Part shown: positions 1 to 13,531 of the stretch, one piece after another
How positions within the stretch are numbered: the stretch's first letter is position 1
Layout of the letters: each line of letters begins with the position of its first letter
Assembly (NCBI GenBank): GCA_963693285.1
Contig: OY848917.1
Coordinates: 7,202,118-7,266,117, forward strand
Length of the DNA: 64,000 nucleotides
Source: Xestospongia muta
Taxonomy: Eukaryota; Porifera; Demospongiae; Haplosclerida; Petrosiidae
Reading direction: 5' to 3'
The notes under the pieces: generated by a model
Told to the model about the DNA's origin: nothing
Databases searched by the model: none
What the model saw: only the letters and a program-made list of their open reading frames with translations
Translations under genes and position numbers: made by a program

Positions 1-3000
1 TTACTGACTATTATATTGTAATGGGAACATTCAGATCACAAGTAATTACAGCAACATGAAAATGAAATAAAATCAATAGAGTAAAATTAGCATTACATTG
101 AACTACACTTAGAATTTATACTACATTACATCACATTTATTTCCTATTATATTGTAATGGTAACATTCAGATCACAAGTAATCACAACAACATAAAAATG
201 GAATAAATTCAATACAGTAAAATTAGCATTACATTGAACTACACTTATAATTTATACTACATACCACTCTTACAAACTATTATATTGTAATGAGAACATT
301 CAGATCACAAGTAATCACAGCAACATAAAAATGGAATAAAATCAATAGAGTAAAATTAGCATTTCATTGAAATACACTTAGAATTTATACTACATAATAT
401 CACACTTACTCGCTATTATATTATAATGGGAACATTTAGATCACAAGTAATCACAGCAACATAAAAATGGAATAAAATCAATAGAGTAAAAAAAGCATTA
501 GATTGAACTACACTTAGAATTTATACTACATTATATCACACTTACAAACTAATATATTGTAATGGGAACATTCAGATTAAAAGAAATCACAGCAACATAA
601 AAATGAAATAAAATCAATAGAGTAAAAAAAGAATTACATTGAAATACACTTAGAAATTATACTACATTATATCACACTTACAAACTATTATATTGTAATG
701 AGAACATTTAGATCACAAGTAATCACAGCAACATAAAAATGGAATGAAATCAATAGAGTAAAATTAGCATTACATTGAACTACACTTAGAATTTATACTA
801 AATTATATCACACTTACATCCTATTATATTGTAATGGGAACATTCAGATCACAATTAATCACAGCAACACAAAAATGGAATAAAATCAATAGAGTAAAAA
901 AAGCATTACATTGAACTACACTTAGAATTTATACTACATTATATCACACTTACAAACTAATATATTGTAATGAGAACATTTAGATTAAAAGAAATCACAG
1001 CAACATAAAAATGGAATAAAATCAATAGAGTAAAAAAGCATTTCATTGAAATACGCTTAGAAATTATACTACATTATATCACACTTACAAACTATTATAT
1101 TGTAATGAGAACATTCAGATCACAAGTAATCACAGCAACATAAAAATGGAATAAAATCAATACAGTAAAATTAGCATTACATTGAACTACACTTCGAATT
1201 TATACTACATTATATCACACATCTTATTATATTGTAATGAGAACATTCAGATTACAAGTAATCACAGCAACATAAAAATGGAATAAAATCAATACAGTAA
1301 AATTAGCATTACATTAAACTACACTTAGAATTTATACTACATTATATCACACTTACAAACTATTATATTGTATTGGGAACATTTAGATCACAAGTAATCA
1401 CAGCAACATAAAAATGGAATAAAATCAATACAGTAAAATTAGCATTACATTGAATTACATTAAGAATTTATACTACATTACACTTACAATCTATTATATT
1501 GTAATGGGAACGTTCAGATCACATGTAATCACAGCAACATAAAAAATGGAATAAAATCAAAAGAGTAAAAATAGCATTACATTGAATTACACTTAGAATT
1601 TATACTACATTATATCACACTTACTTGCTATTATATTGTAATGGGAACATTCAGATCACAAGTAATCACAGCAACACAAAAAATGGAATAAAATCAAAAG
1701 AGTAAAAATAGCATTACATTGAATTACACTTAGAATTTATACTACATTATATCACACTTACTTGCTATTATATTGTAATGGGAACATTCAGATCACAAGT
1801 AATCAAAGCAACATAAAAATGGAATAAAATCAATACAGTAAAATTAGCATTACATTGAACTACACTTAGAATTTATACTAAATTATATCACACTTACATC
1901 CTATTATATATTATAATGGAAACATTCAGATCACAAGTAATCACAGCAACATAAAAATGAAATAAAATCAATACAGTAAAATTAGCATTACATTGAACTA
2001 CACTTAGAATTTATACTACATTATATCACACTTACTCGCTATTATATTGTAATGGGAACATTTAGATCATAAGTAATGACAGCAACATAAAAATGAAATA
2101 AAATCAATAGAGTAAAAATAGCATTACATTGAAAAACACTTAGAATTTATACTACATTATATCACACTCATTCGCTATTATATTGTAATGGGAACATTCA
2201 GATCACAAGTAATCACAGCAACATAAAAATAGAATAAAATCAATAGAGTAAAAAAAGCATTTCATTGAAATACACTTAGAAATTATACTACATTATATCA
2301 CACTTACTGACTATTATATTGTAATGGAAGATTCCGATTACAAGTAATCACAGCAACATGAAAATGAAATAAAATCAATAGAGTAAAATTAGCATTACAT
2401 TGAACTACACTTAGAATTTATACTACATTATATAAGATTTCTTTCCTATTATATTGTAATGGTAAAATTCAGATCACAAGTAATCACAACAACATAAAAA
2501 TGGAATAAATTCAATACAGTAAAATTAGCATTACATTGAATTTCATTAAGAATTTATACTACATTACACTTACAATCTATTATATTGTAATGGGAACGTT
2601 CAGATCACATGTAATCACAGCAACATAAAAATGGAATAAAATCAAAAGAGTAAAAATAGCATTACATTGAATTACACTTAGAATTTATACTACATTATAT
2701 CACACTTACTTGCTATTATATTGTAATGGGAACATTCAGATCACAAGTAATCACAGCAACATAAAAATGGAATAAAATCAATACAGTAAAATTAGCATTA
2801 CATTGAACTACACTTAGAATTTATACTAAATTATATCACACTTACATCCTATTATATATTATAATGGGAACATTCAGATCACAAGTAATCACAGCAACAT
2901 AAAAATGGAATAAATTCAATACAGTAAAATTAACATTACATTGAAATACACTTAGAATTTATACTACATTATATCACACTTACATCCTATTATATTGTAA

Positions 3001-3475
3001 TGGGAACATTCAGATCACAAGTAATCACAGCAACATAAAAATGGAATAAAATCAATAGAGTAAAAAAATAATTACATTGAAATACACTTAGAATTTATAC
3101 TACATTATATAACATTTATTTCCTATTCTATTGTAATGGTAGCATTCAGATCACAAGTAATCACAACAACATAAAAATGGAATAAAATCAATAGAGTAAA
3201 ATTAGCATTACATTGAACTACACTTGAAATTTATACTACATATCACACTTACTTCCTATTACATTGTAATCAGAACATTCAGATCACAAGTAATCACAGC
3301 AACATAAAAATGGAATAAAATCAATAGAGTAAAATTAGCATTTCATTGAAATACACTTAGAATTTATACTACATTCTATCACACTTACTGGCTATTATAT
3401 TGTAATGAGAACATTCAGATCACAAGTAATCATAGCAACATAAAAATGGAATAAAATCAATAGAATAATAAAGCA
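1..3475 (-). repeat. AT-rich satellite array, ~136-bp monomer (array 1)
   Basis: About 25 head-to-tail copies of a ~136-bp monomer fill this stretch. A recognisable core on the + strand is TATTATATTGTAATGGGAAC, followed by a TCAGATCACAAGTAATCACA block. Copies differ by scattered substitutions and small indels. Read on the minus strand, which is the sense strand of the neighbouring ankyrin gene, most monomers contain ATAATAG, three variable bases, then GTAAGTG. That is an acceptor-like and a donor-like splice site set three bases apart. The array lies downstream of the last visible ankyrin exon (3683-3781), so it is probably intronic. It continues past the left edge. The same family fills introns at 51-63 kb. 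Confidence 0.97.
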
Positions 3476-3682
3476 TTACATTAACAACATGAATTGCAAA
3501 ATCTAATAATCATAAAATTTCCAGTAACATTATGAACTTAGGCTGTGCTTGTTTGTTTCTTTGTGTTTTTTCTTACATAACTATAATGTCTATGTTATAT
3601 TTTCGTTAATAATTACTATACATTTATTTACACAGCTTAAAGATTTCACATAAAACATACCAATTCTTGTCATTTGAGTTAC

Positions 3683-6600
3683 CTTAGTAACAATGTTCAG
3701 GTCACCATTATGGTTGACTAATATTTCAACAATCTTTGTATGTCCTTCATAACTTGCATAATGAAGGGCTGACCATCCAAACTATTGTAACAACAAACAA
3801 ACTAGTAACAGTCAAATTAGACTACTAACAGTACAAACACAGAATTCAAAAATATCTTAAATTTTAATTTTCCACTTTAATTGTCATGATACAATATAAT
3901 ATTCTTCTACATTGTCTACATGTAGCTCATGTTATACATTTATGACATGACTACATCCATTTCTAATGAGTATTTTTGAATTTTTTAAACAAATAATCCA
4001 GCATTTGACAAGAACATAACTCATTGTTCTTCGTGTTATCAACTTTTGTTACATCAGTTCTATCAAGGAGGTACATGCAAGTATAATACACTTCGATATC
4101 AAAAGAATTTTAAAAGACACTTTGCACTTAATACAAATATATAAATAGAGACCATCAACAGTACCAACAGCACTGAACAAGTTTGTTGCTCTTTTGACTT
4201 CTACTAAATCACTGCATAACCAATAAACTTGACTAGCCATGCTTAAACTCGTGTAGTGAATGAAACGTCATCATAATAAACCCAGACCATCGATTCGTCA
4301 TTTAATTGAAAAAGTAGTAATTATGATGTCAACATGTTTTAATAATTACGCGCATGCGCAAGCAGTAGTCACCAGGCGTTCTACTCTTTATTAAAATGCC
4401 TGGGTACGAGGCTATCGTGTGCACCTGAACTGATTGTTAAAAAGTCATAAAACATGTCATCTTCATCTATCAAGTTGTGTTAAATAAACAGGAAAATTAA
4501 TCACTGCACACATTGTAAAACAATTACACTTTTTACCTAATATTATCATGTGGACTTTGTATCCTGTTCTCCTTGCAATATTTACCTTATTAAGCATACC
4601 ATTAAAGACAATAATTTAACCTGAACAGTATCACTACATTTACAAGACTCCAAAATAAAAATTTTCTTTAAGGAAAAGCATTTTAGTTTTAGTTATACGT
4701 AATTTGTTGTATGTATATAAACACTTACTCTTTTAACAACGTCTTGATATGTTTATTATTAAATAGGGAATTCAGGTTAACAATACTGGAAGAATTTTAT
4801 AATTATTTTGGCTCAAACATATAACCTTATCACTGCTAATTAATTATTATGATGATGGTATCTGTAACCTTAAAAACAAGCCTAGTATTAATTGTATTAA
4901 AAAGAAATATGTTTAGTTGTATTGCTTATGTGTAAAGTTCAATGTTATAATAATAAAACTAACCGAATCAGTAGCATTTACATCAGCTCCTCTGGAAACA
5001 GCAACTTCTATTCCCGACAAGTCATTTTTCTTAGCACATTTAATTAGACTGTCATCCTATGATAAAAACAAAAACATTAAATGTATATGATAAAATTTAC
5101 ATAATTTCAAAGTGTTTGAAAAAAAAATTACCAGGTAGAGAAGCAAACATATGGCTAAACAAACTACAATAAACATATGTCATGAATTACTACTTCGTTA
5201 TTATAATACAAGAAATCATACTAATCAGCTATTTTATAATGTACCTATATGTCAGGTAGTAACGTCAAAGGTGAAACAGACTATGATAATAATCATACTA
5301 TATAACTCTATGTAGTCATTATTCATGTTTACAAGTGAAAAATTGATTTACAGTCATGTCCCCGAGAGATATAGTTCATGAGATTACACAAACTCAATTG
5401 ATATACATGTAGATATTACAAAATTACTAGTGTCATAAGTAATATATATAATAAATTTATCAATGGAACTGTCTGTTTGCTGTCAACCACACTGTTTAAA
5501 TGTAGGTAAAGATGTCTGCAGTTTTATTAATCAGCTCACTACATTGCTAAAAGATTGCTCAAAGACTGTTTGCTAAGCAGCTTTTCAACTTTTTCTACTT
5601 TTGTTTCTAGATAATGTCCTTTTAAATTCATCATTATAAACAAAGTCACTATTAAGCTGTGTACCATTAGAGCATGTAATATAGTGTTGACATGATGAAA
5701 CACAAAAAGTTAATGATTACACTGTAAGTTTGTTGCTATACTAAAACATTTTTTGTAGTGGATGAGGATATATAACTTCATCTTGTGTCCTGTAATTTTA
5801 ATAGGAAATGATCTATACTACTTCTAGGTATGTCTACTAACAATAAGAGTGTTTGTTTATAGAGGAGGCTAATAAGAATATCTAAGTATATGTTTCAAAC
5901 ATTGATGAAAGGATAGACGAAATGAATTAAGCTGAATTTACTTAAGGAAATATGGTGAATGACTTCTGGTGTAATTAGCAATATATTGTATGAATTTTGT
6001 CTATTAAACATCTAATTATTGAGGAATGTTGGAGGGAGTGACTCTTAACTATAATGTCTTTAACATCATCATGTATATTAAGCTTTCATCAACAGTTTCA
6101 TAATACTTTTAAATAGGAAACTAATGGAACTGTATATCCTCTTTAAATAATCACTAGTGTCTATGTCTTTGTGGTTATGACAAAAGTAAATCAGTTTTGT
6201 AATTACAATTTGTCATTGTTAGCCATGAAAACATGTGTAAATGTAAATGTCAATAAAATTAGGTATTCATGATATAAACTAGTTCATATTATTCATTTGT
6301 TAATGTTGTTTCATTTACATTTTTAATTTATTTAATTACCTATGTTGCAACTAATATTACATAATACCAGTTTAGAAATTGATTCTTTAGTCCATATATG
6401 GCTATTATAGTAAGTAGTGACAAGTTAATGAAAGTGATTAATACATGATTGTCACATCTAGAGCAACAGTTAAGAGGAACCTCTCATTAAAAATGAAAGT
6501 TTGAAACATGCTCCAAAAAGTCTAAACTTAAAAGTATTTACTAGAATGGGGCTTATTAATTATTACTGCTAATATTAATTTATTGTTATACTTTACATAC

Positions 6601-7609
6601 TTAAAGAACTTCATAGACACAATGGACAAGATTCAAAACATGAAAAAGAGAAAATGTATTATCACATCTAGGATACATTCCAGTCCACCCACACTAGTAT
6701 TCTCCAATGATCGCTATAGAAATCACAGTATGTTTTGTTCTCAAGAGTTAAAAAAGTATATGTCAATTTCAAAGTAAAATATATAAACTATGAAATTTAC
6801 CCTAGTCATAACAATCCTTTTTCCTAAACAAGTCTTACTTTAGGAATGTATACATTATATTGTAGTTCATATTATGGAACTAGTCATAAAGTTTGATTGC
6901 CGTAACAAAAGATAAATCTTGAAAAACATTATTTATTGCTGTTTATTATTGAGGTAACTAGGGTAAATTCTATAGGTATATCTGCTTTGAACTTCATAGA
7001 CAATAGAGTGTACTTTCTAGAAGAACTAAATTTATGGCATACTTCTATAGAATCCAATGGAGAATAATGGTGTGGGTGGACTGGAATGTATCTTAGATAT
7101 GGTATTATTGGTTATACCTACAGAGAACACCCATGTCCATACCTACAATCTTATACCTACTTCTATCATTTACATAAAACCTTGAACATTTGTTGAAATG
7201 GGACAGTACTCTGGATGACCTTGTCATATATCATGATATCTAAACAGTTATTTCATTTAAAGGAAGAAAAGGGTGAAGCCAAAATGCTCATTTCTACTAT
7301 GTGATATGAATTCCCTATTAAGATACTTCGCAAGTTTGTTGTGAGTACAATATGAAGAGGATTAATTATAGTAATGTAGTTCAATGTAATTTATTTAAAG
7401 TTTCAAAACAGGTGTACATAACCTACATGTATACTTTACATGCATGTCAGGAATATGTGTATATTACAATTTTCATGCCAAAGTCTTGTGGGCTTTATAG
7501 CCAGCCACATAATTATAATAATGATGTTCACAGTTTTTATGCAAAATTAAATTTCAATTAGTAAACTTACAGTCCATTTTTTATCCTTCTTAGTCAGTCC
7601 TGTAGCCAT
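3683..7609 (-). CDS. Ankyrin-repeat protein, 5' exons (3' end outside window)
   Basis: Three exons are supported. Exon 1 (7571-7609) begins with ATG and encodes MATGLTKKDKKWT before a GTAAGTTT donor. Exon 2 (4964-5056, 31 codons) reads as a capping ankyrin repeat ending GADVNATDS. Exon 3 (3683-3781, 33 codons) is a full ankyrin repeat starting [20 protein letters not shown]. All junctions are phase 0 with AG/GT borders. One repeat per exon means any number can be joined in frame, and more exons are expected to the left. Ankyrin repeats are protein-binding scaffolds; no other domain is visible here, so the function is unknown. Exon 3 is nearly identical to the A-type exons at 51.6-63.2 kb, making this gene a paralogue of that locus. 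An AAAC leader after a TTTAG just upstream of ATG may mark an untranslated exon junction. Confidence 0.8.
4349..4360. promoter_or_regulatory. NRF1-like palindrome CGCGCATGCGCA
   Basis: A perfect match to the palindromic NRF1 consensus (YGCGCAYGCGCR) sits in a region otherwise almost free of CpG. About 110 bp downstream on the minus strand, at 4240, lies an ATG opening a 63-codon frame whose middle part is also present at the right edge of the window (63905-64000). It could mark an alternative minus-strand promoter inside the ankyrin gene. No transcript evidence is available. Confidence 0.45.
5057..7570. other. Long first intron of the ankyrin gene
   Basis: This AT-rich stretch lies between exon 1 and exon 2 of the minus-strand ankyrin gene. 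Apart from the fold-back element at 6655-7105 I see no exon, RNA gene or conserved motif. The short open frames here have no splice context or recognisable domain. Confidence 0.6.
6655..7105. mobile_element. Fold-back (inverted-repeat) element, MITE-like
   Basis: Two arms of roughly 150-170 bp are imperfect reverse complements around a ~140-bp centre. The outer end of the left arm has GATACATTCCAGTCCACCCA near 6672, and the right arm has its complement, TGGGTGGACTGGAATGTATC, near 7074. Pairing continues inward through TATTCTCCAATG/CATTGGAGAATA and AATTTACCCTAG/CTAGGGTAAATT. It has no coding capacity, as expected of a non-autonomous DNA element. I could not identify a target-site duplication with confidence. 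Confidence 0.7.
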
Positions 7610-10318
7610 GTTTCTAAAGAAATGTTAATGCACATAAAAATGAAATAGTTAACTATAATCACTAGTGGATTTATAATATTACATTATTAATAGAGTTGGC
7701 AAAATTTATACAAGAAACAATGTACTAAAACTGGTAGCTTTAGTACTAATTCATTATCATAGAACACTTAAAGAAATTTGTTTAATTATACATAAGGTAT
7801 GTTGACAGTATATGCACACATGGTTCTATTTAACAAACAACATGAAAACACAAGTTATTAAGATAATTTTTAATTTCAAGTTAGCATAACAAATACACAT
7901 TTAAATGCAATAGAAGTGAGTTTACCAGTTATAGAATACAATTTTAGTCCATCAAGAGAGGCTCTCCTCTTCAGTGATGATCATGAAGGGTCTACCAAAG
8001 AGAATGATTGCTATCAAGGTCAGACAATTTGGTACTTAAAGGTAATGTCATTACTGTTGTATAGCTTCCTTATTTATACTTATCATAATAGATTTATGTT
8101 TTAATGTCAATCACTTCATATTTTATGGAATCCGAGGCAGACATGCCAATTCTTATTTCCAATTACAATCAACTGGGGTTATACAAAGTTCAAATGTCAA
8201 TCCTCAGCTTCTGAAAATGACAATACTAAGATGGAATTTCCATGCTCAGTTTCTATATACGGAATGTCTGACCTCAGTTTCTGTATATGATAAACTTACA
8301 ATATACAAACAAAATCAGTAACCTAACCAAATTGGAAATGTCTCACAGATGCTAGTTTTAAGAGACACCTTGTGGTGGTACTAGTGCTTTGCATTTTATT
8401 ATGCAACAAGAAAAGCCTAATTAAAATAGAAATGGTGCATGTACTAAGAATAGAATAAGGAATAAAGAATTAAAACTCATCAACTGGGTCATAATTAGAA
8501 TTTTGAAAATACAAAAAAGTACATGGAAGTAATAGAAAATAGCAATTGGAATGTAAAGTACAACATCTCACTGATGTTGATTCTAAGAAATGGATTGTGG
8601 TACTTGTTCTCCATGGTTAAGTAACAACAAATGCCTAGAAATTGCGAATGTGCTAAGAATGAAATAAGGAATAAGAAATAAGTACTGGTGTAAATCGTGG
8701 CTATAAAGTATTAAAAGAGAAGCAGTCTAAGTTTTAATGGCCACTAAGATTTAATTTCTTGTCTGGCAGCAATTTGTTTGTTGTTTTGCATATTGGTGAT
8801 GGCAAGAGTTTATGTAACAGTCGTGTTTTAAAATTTCTTTCTAACTAATATATCAATAGTTGTAGTTGCTACTTCATTAACAGATACCACAAACATTTAT
8901 TTATTAAAAGTATTACACTTTCATATGTCCTTGACACCCAATCAACAAAGTACCACTTAAAACAAACCTACATTCCATTCTGACGTAGAAATATACCATA
9001 TTGAGAGAAGACTGTACTTATGTCATCAATGACATGATCTTGATTGCAAAAAGAATGCAATTAACAGATTTTGTTAATTCTTGTAAGAATTGTAATACAT
9101 CTTCCTCCAAATAATCCCAAAGGTAAGAAGGAAATGTACTACCAAGTTAATGGAGAGATCTTATAAAAGCTTTAACTTTTATCTTCTGATTCTAGCAACG
9201 CCAAAGGTCATACACTCTTGACGCCCATGGAGGCAAAGATTTCTTACCAGATCTATAAATATTATAACCGCCAACATTATAGAACTTACGTATTTATGAC
9301 GTTTATTGTCCGTTTCTTTAACAGTTCAAAACTTAATTGCCAAGGGTATATATCACTGCCACACAGCCACAAATAATACTTTTGATCCGATACTGAATCG
9401 GCCTTGGTAGTACAGGAATGGGGATACAGTGTCACATGACTGATAAGCTATTGTAAATCATAGTTGAAACAATGATGTTTCATTACTGTAACAGCTATGT
9501 ATAATAATTAATGAATTATTGGTAACAATAATATTTATTATTAATCATTTTCAATAGAAAACATATATGTACTGATGTTATAAATATTAAGAGAATACTA
9601 TGAATTACTCCAGTAATGCACAAAGTCAAAATCATATCTATTTGGGCTTTCTCACATTCTACTTGTCTTGTACTATTAGTTTTAAAAGTACATGATGTTA
9701 TGAGTGTACAATCAAATGTGTCAGTACAAGTGATACTGGATACAAGTAAAAAATATTGCTAAGATCTAAGTGTGGGCATTGAAACTTATCTAAAATTGGT
9801 TCATTCATTTCTACGCCAGATGTTAGTTCATTAAAAGGTCTCACAGCTACCCATGATATAATCGTAGATTGAATACAGGTGAGAAGTTCAGCAAATGTAA
9901 CCTACAATGAGTTTATTTTAAATGTTATTGAAAACTTAATATTACTGTTTTGTCTGGATTCTCAATAGCAACGAAGTCTCCTATATGAGCAAGTAGACTG
10001 TCATGAGTAATGACTGCACTAAATTAACCCACTATTTCATCTTCTTTAATCTCTTGATTAAAAATTGAATTTACTGTCTACTATATTGTCCACTAAGTGG
10101 AGAAGCAAATGAATTTTTTGTTTGTGTAGGAGATGTGCTTTGTAGCGCTGGATAGTTTGGACAAATTGAAATGTTATATCCTTCCATTCAAAGTAATTTT
10201 GGAGACTAAATGTTTCTACATAAGAAATTCTAACTACCTATAATGACCAGTAAAACGTACACATATATGATGTATTGTCTTAAGAATTACCCGAGACAAA
10301 TAAAACCAGACTTCTTTG
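7610..10318. other. Gene-poor interval with one diverged direct repeat
   Basis: No convincing gene is seen. A short plus-strand frame near 7930-8042 ends at a possible donor, but its peptide is unrecognised and it has no partner exon. An imperfect direct repeat lies at about 8335-8475 and 8555-8690. The rest is AT-rich sequence without visible structure. Confidence 0.5.
8335..8690. repeat. Imperfect direct duplication, two ~140-bp copies
   Basis: Two diverged copies lie ~215 bp apart. Both run from AATTGGAAATG-like sequence through a GATGCTAGTTTTAAG / GATGTTGATTCTAAG block to a shared tail resembling GTGCTAAGAAT-GAAATAAGGAATAA. They probably represent an old local duplication or two remnants of one repeat family. 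Confidence 0.5.
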
Positions 10319-10787
10319 TCAGCACTGCTTAAATATGGACCAATGATGAAAAGTACCATTTGTCCTCATGTCTTGTAGTCTCTGGTGATGATAGTAGACA
10401 TTGGGTACTAGTTTATTATCAAACCTAGAATAATTATAGGTAGAAATATGAGCCAGTATCTCACTCTTCTGTTGTCTTCCAAGCTGCTTCATAACATCTT
10501 TCAAAAGATATTTATAAGGTCCAAGCAAAATGCTATGTAATACTTCTATTGTAGTACTACTATATAAAGTGACACGAATTAAGTATCACAATTAGTAACA
10601 GATATTTCTTACCTATACAGATCCACTGACAATTTACCAATGGATTACGTGTTTCTTTCAAACCATATGCTCTTCTTTTTTCAGCTCTGTCAACTTCCCT
10701 ACTTTTTAATCTAATATCATTCATAAACATCACAGATTGATCAGAAGTTCTCAAGGTTTCAAGACCAACTAGGTTTTCCTTATCAAC
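10319..10787 (-). mobile_element. Transposase-like two-exon relic (Plavaka/KDZ-type, tentative)
   Basis: Two minus-strand blocks join in frame: 10613-10787 (phase 0 to 1, donor ATAG/GTAAGA) and 10319-10545 (acceptor ACAATAG, stop TGA). The first ends NPLVNCQWICI. The second opens EVLHSILLGPYKYLLKDVMK and then has a basic, aromatic-rich stretch ending in the stop. The E-x-L-H-x-x-L-L-G-x-x-K-Y motif resembles the one I recall in CACTA-related Plavaka/Zisupton transposases. No catalytic triad is visible in this short piece, so it is at most a fragment. A further exon-like block near 11990-12045 on the same strand could belong to it. It might instead be a host gene I do not recognise. Confidence 0.4.
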
Positions 10788-13531
10788 CTAAAGAAACATA
10801 GTGAATATTAAGTCACAACACATTGATGTAAATGTTTTGCCAGCCCGGCCAAAGGGAACTTTAAATATATTTTGTCTCCAGTGGACAACTTCATTATAAC
10901 CACTATTATTAGCCTTTGAAAACTTGTAAATGTTACATCTTTTCTGTCAAATTTTTCTATTGTATTATCAAAAATGAAAAAAAACCTAAATCATGTACAC
11001 TATGGACAAGCTTCAGAAGAGATGTGTTCAATTTTCTCGTTTGAGAGGTTTAAACTTGTAATATTCCACCTCTGACAATGGTATAGTTACAAACTGTAAC
11101 TTCTATTGGAGCAGAGATGACTGGATTTAAAATACATAATACAGTAAGAGAATACAAAGATTACTCAGTTACTAGTATCATCTTTATTGTTAAATACATT
11201 AATGAAGTACCTAGTTTAAGTGGACCTATATATTAATCACACAGTAATGAACAATCCAAAAAGTTCACATTTAATGACACCAGTCATTTACATGTGTCCT
11301 CTAGTATATATTGCATCACTAAATAATACAATAGCACCTCTTTAGCCACAAAAGGAGTCTGAATACGAAAAATATTAAATGATTCTTCTACTCACTTTAA
11401 AACAAGTTACATTAATACCTGGACAACAGTCATGGAGTTATGTCTTTGGAATGTGAGATGAGGAGAAAAAGCTGAAAGGAACAGCATGAATGTATTCTTC
11501 AATAAGTGATAACAAGATAGGATGATGGTTCAGTAACAAAACATAATTGTTTGTATACCCAGTCCCATTAGAAAGAACATCAGTACTTAACATAGTGACT
11601 AAGGATAGCTACCATTAATAAGCTCTAGACTAGTGAGCGTCATGTATTGTTGTCATAATATATTACTGACCTTTGTAACAAGCAAAGGATATTAATCCAT
11701 CTAACATTTTAGGTCACTCTGATAGATTTACTGCTATATTAATAATTGACTAAGTATTAAATTTGAGAGAATGAAATATTGGGCCTATTGTAATAAATTA
11801 GTATTATTAAAACATGACCTTTCACCTCTGACCTCATAGCAACTACTGATTTGTGTCGTCATTGCTGTCTTAGTAATTGTAGTGTCAACTGCCTTCAATT
11901 ACAACAAAACTACCAGCTGGAGCTCAATTGATTTCCATAAAATATCTATCATTATAATAAAACAATATTAATTAAATAGCTCCACCAACCTCACCCCAGT
12001 TAATCAAATGATCAATAGTTTCCTTACCAAGTTCATCTAACACTTAAAATTCTATCAATACCACCTAATGTCTGAGTAAATATCTTGTATTTACATGAGG
12101 TCACATACTATAACAACAAACTAATCACTTACAGAGGTTTCAATATAAAGGGAACAAATGTCCTTTATGAGTCAGTTGAAGGTTGTAAATGTACACCTAA
12201 AAATATAACACATACATATATATGTGATATATTGTTATAATAAATAACTTTGCTTTATAAAAATAAATCCCTAGAGACTCTAAGCAAATTCATAGATAGT
12301 ATAGACTACGTAACCGGGATTGGAAACGGATCACGTGATCCCATAGAACTGAATGAACATTCGAAAACGCACTCCGTGTCCAAAGAAATCAATTAATTTT
12401 TATTACCTGACATTGTAAACTGGACACACTCTTACCAGTATTATATTACTCTATAAAGAGATTAATGTGATTTTTATTTATCAAAACATTGACTATATAA
12501 TTTTCTTTAAGTTCTATTATTAAAAGTAATTAATAACACAGACATTCACTTTTAAATTAATTATTTTACGATGAAAATAACACTAAAAATACTTTTGTAG
12601 CTCTTTCATCTTACAGCATTGTTATTACTAAAAGATTTAGGACGAAATATTTAGAACAAATAAGAACACGTTGGTTTAGACTGTTTTTTCTAAGTAAAGT
12701 CGCGCTATTCTTATGGGAAAACACTAAAACAACATAAGATAGAGGTGCACTTTTGGGACTATAGCCATTGTTTTAAGTTATGTAGACATAAATTAGAACT
12801 TTTTATCTGAAGATGAAGAATTGCCGTGTTGGTTTAGCTTGTTATAATTTGCTTTGGCAATCTCCTGTCACAGTTATGTAAGATACAAAATACTCGTACA
12901 TATTCAGTACAAAAATTAACTATAGTGCACTAAAATAATTAATAAATATTTTCCTTTCAAATGGTAAAAGAAAATTCAGACTGTATTATAGAAAGCACAG
13001 GCCAATATAATAGATCTTTTATAGGAATTAGTACTTGTGACTAGGATAATTATCCCACTAAATATTTGATCAGTAATGTATTGATACACAACAGGATTGT
13101 TTGAGCAACTAATCGATGCTTGAATGAAACTACACCATGTAGACCTAAAGTGCTCTGACGTCCTGATGTCATGGTATCTTCCCCATATTCTCTCCCTTCT
13201 TGTTGTCATATTCTTACAATTATCTTGTTCAAGAGTGGATGACAGATCATGTATTAGGCTGATTGCAAAAGTTGATACAATCTCCCTGTTTTCAGACCTA
13301 GAACACCATTTAACAGGAGGTCTCACATTTGATTGCACCAGTCATGTCCTTAGTAAATATTGAAATGTGGAATAAACTGCAGCACATTGCATGCATGATA
13401 TGGACAAGGACAGGGAAACTAATAATTTAAAAAATATCAAAATCAATTAATACATCAACTCATTCAAGTATAAATTGTATGTAGATTTAAGAACACTATC
13501 ATTGTGATGTAATGGCATTCTACTGCATCAC
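10788..13531. other. Intergenic interval, no supported gene
   Basis: AT-rich. It contains two mutually overlapping antisense frames at 12976-13363, one on each strand and both unrecognisable, and a perfect 14-bp palindrome at 12327-12340. I see no other exon structure apart from the possible fragment near 11990-12045. Confidence 0.5.
12327..12340. promoter_or_regulatory. Palindrome GGATCACGTGATCC with E-box core
   Basis: A perfect 14-bp palindrome centred on TCACGTGA, the core bound by USF and MITF/TFE-type bHLH-zip factors. It sits in a locally more CpG-rich patch (ACGTAACCGGG upstream, CGAAAACGCACTCCGTG downstream), which is unusual here and suggests a promoter or enhancer. No start codon or first exon could be attached to it. 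Confidence 0.35.

Noticed and set aside
1..3475. CRISPR-like reading of the regular repeats
   Set aside because: Repeat units are ~136 bp, adjacent without unique spacers, and lie in animal-type introns. This is a satellite.
4378..4410. CCAGGC...GCCTGG stem with a 20-nt loop
   Set aside because: A six-base stem is expected by chance and shows no terminator or RNA-gene context.
7916..8104. Plus-strand frame with a possible acceptor and donor (about 7930-8042)
   Set aside because: The peptide is unrecognised and no partner exon was found. Splice signals alone occur often in AT-rich DNA.
12976..13363. Two overlapping antisense frames of 120 and 79 codons
   Set aside because: No recognisable domain, no splice sites joining them to neighbours, and both strands open by chance in a slightly less AT-rich patch.
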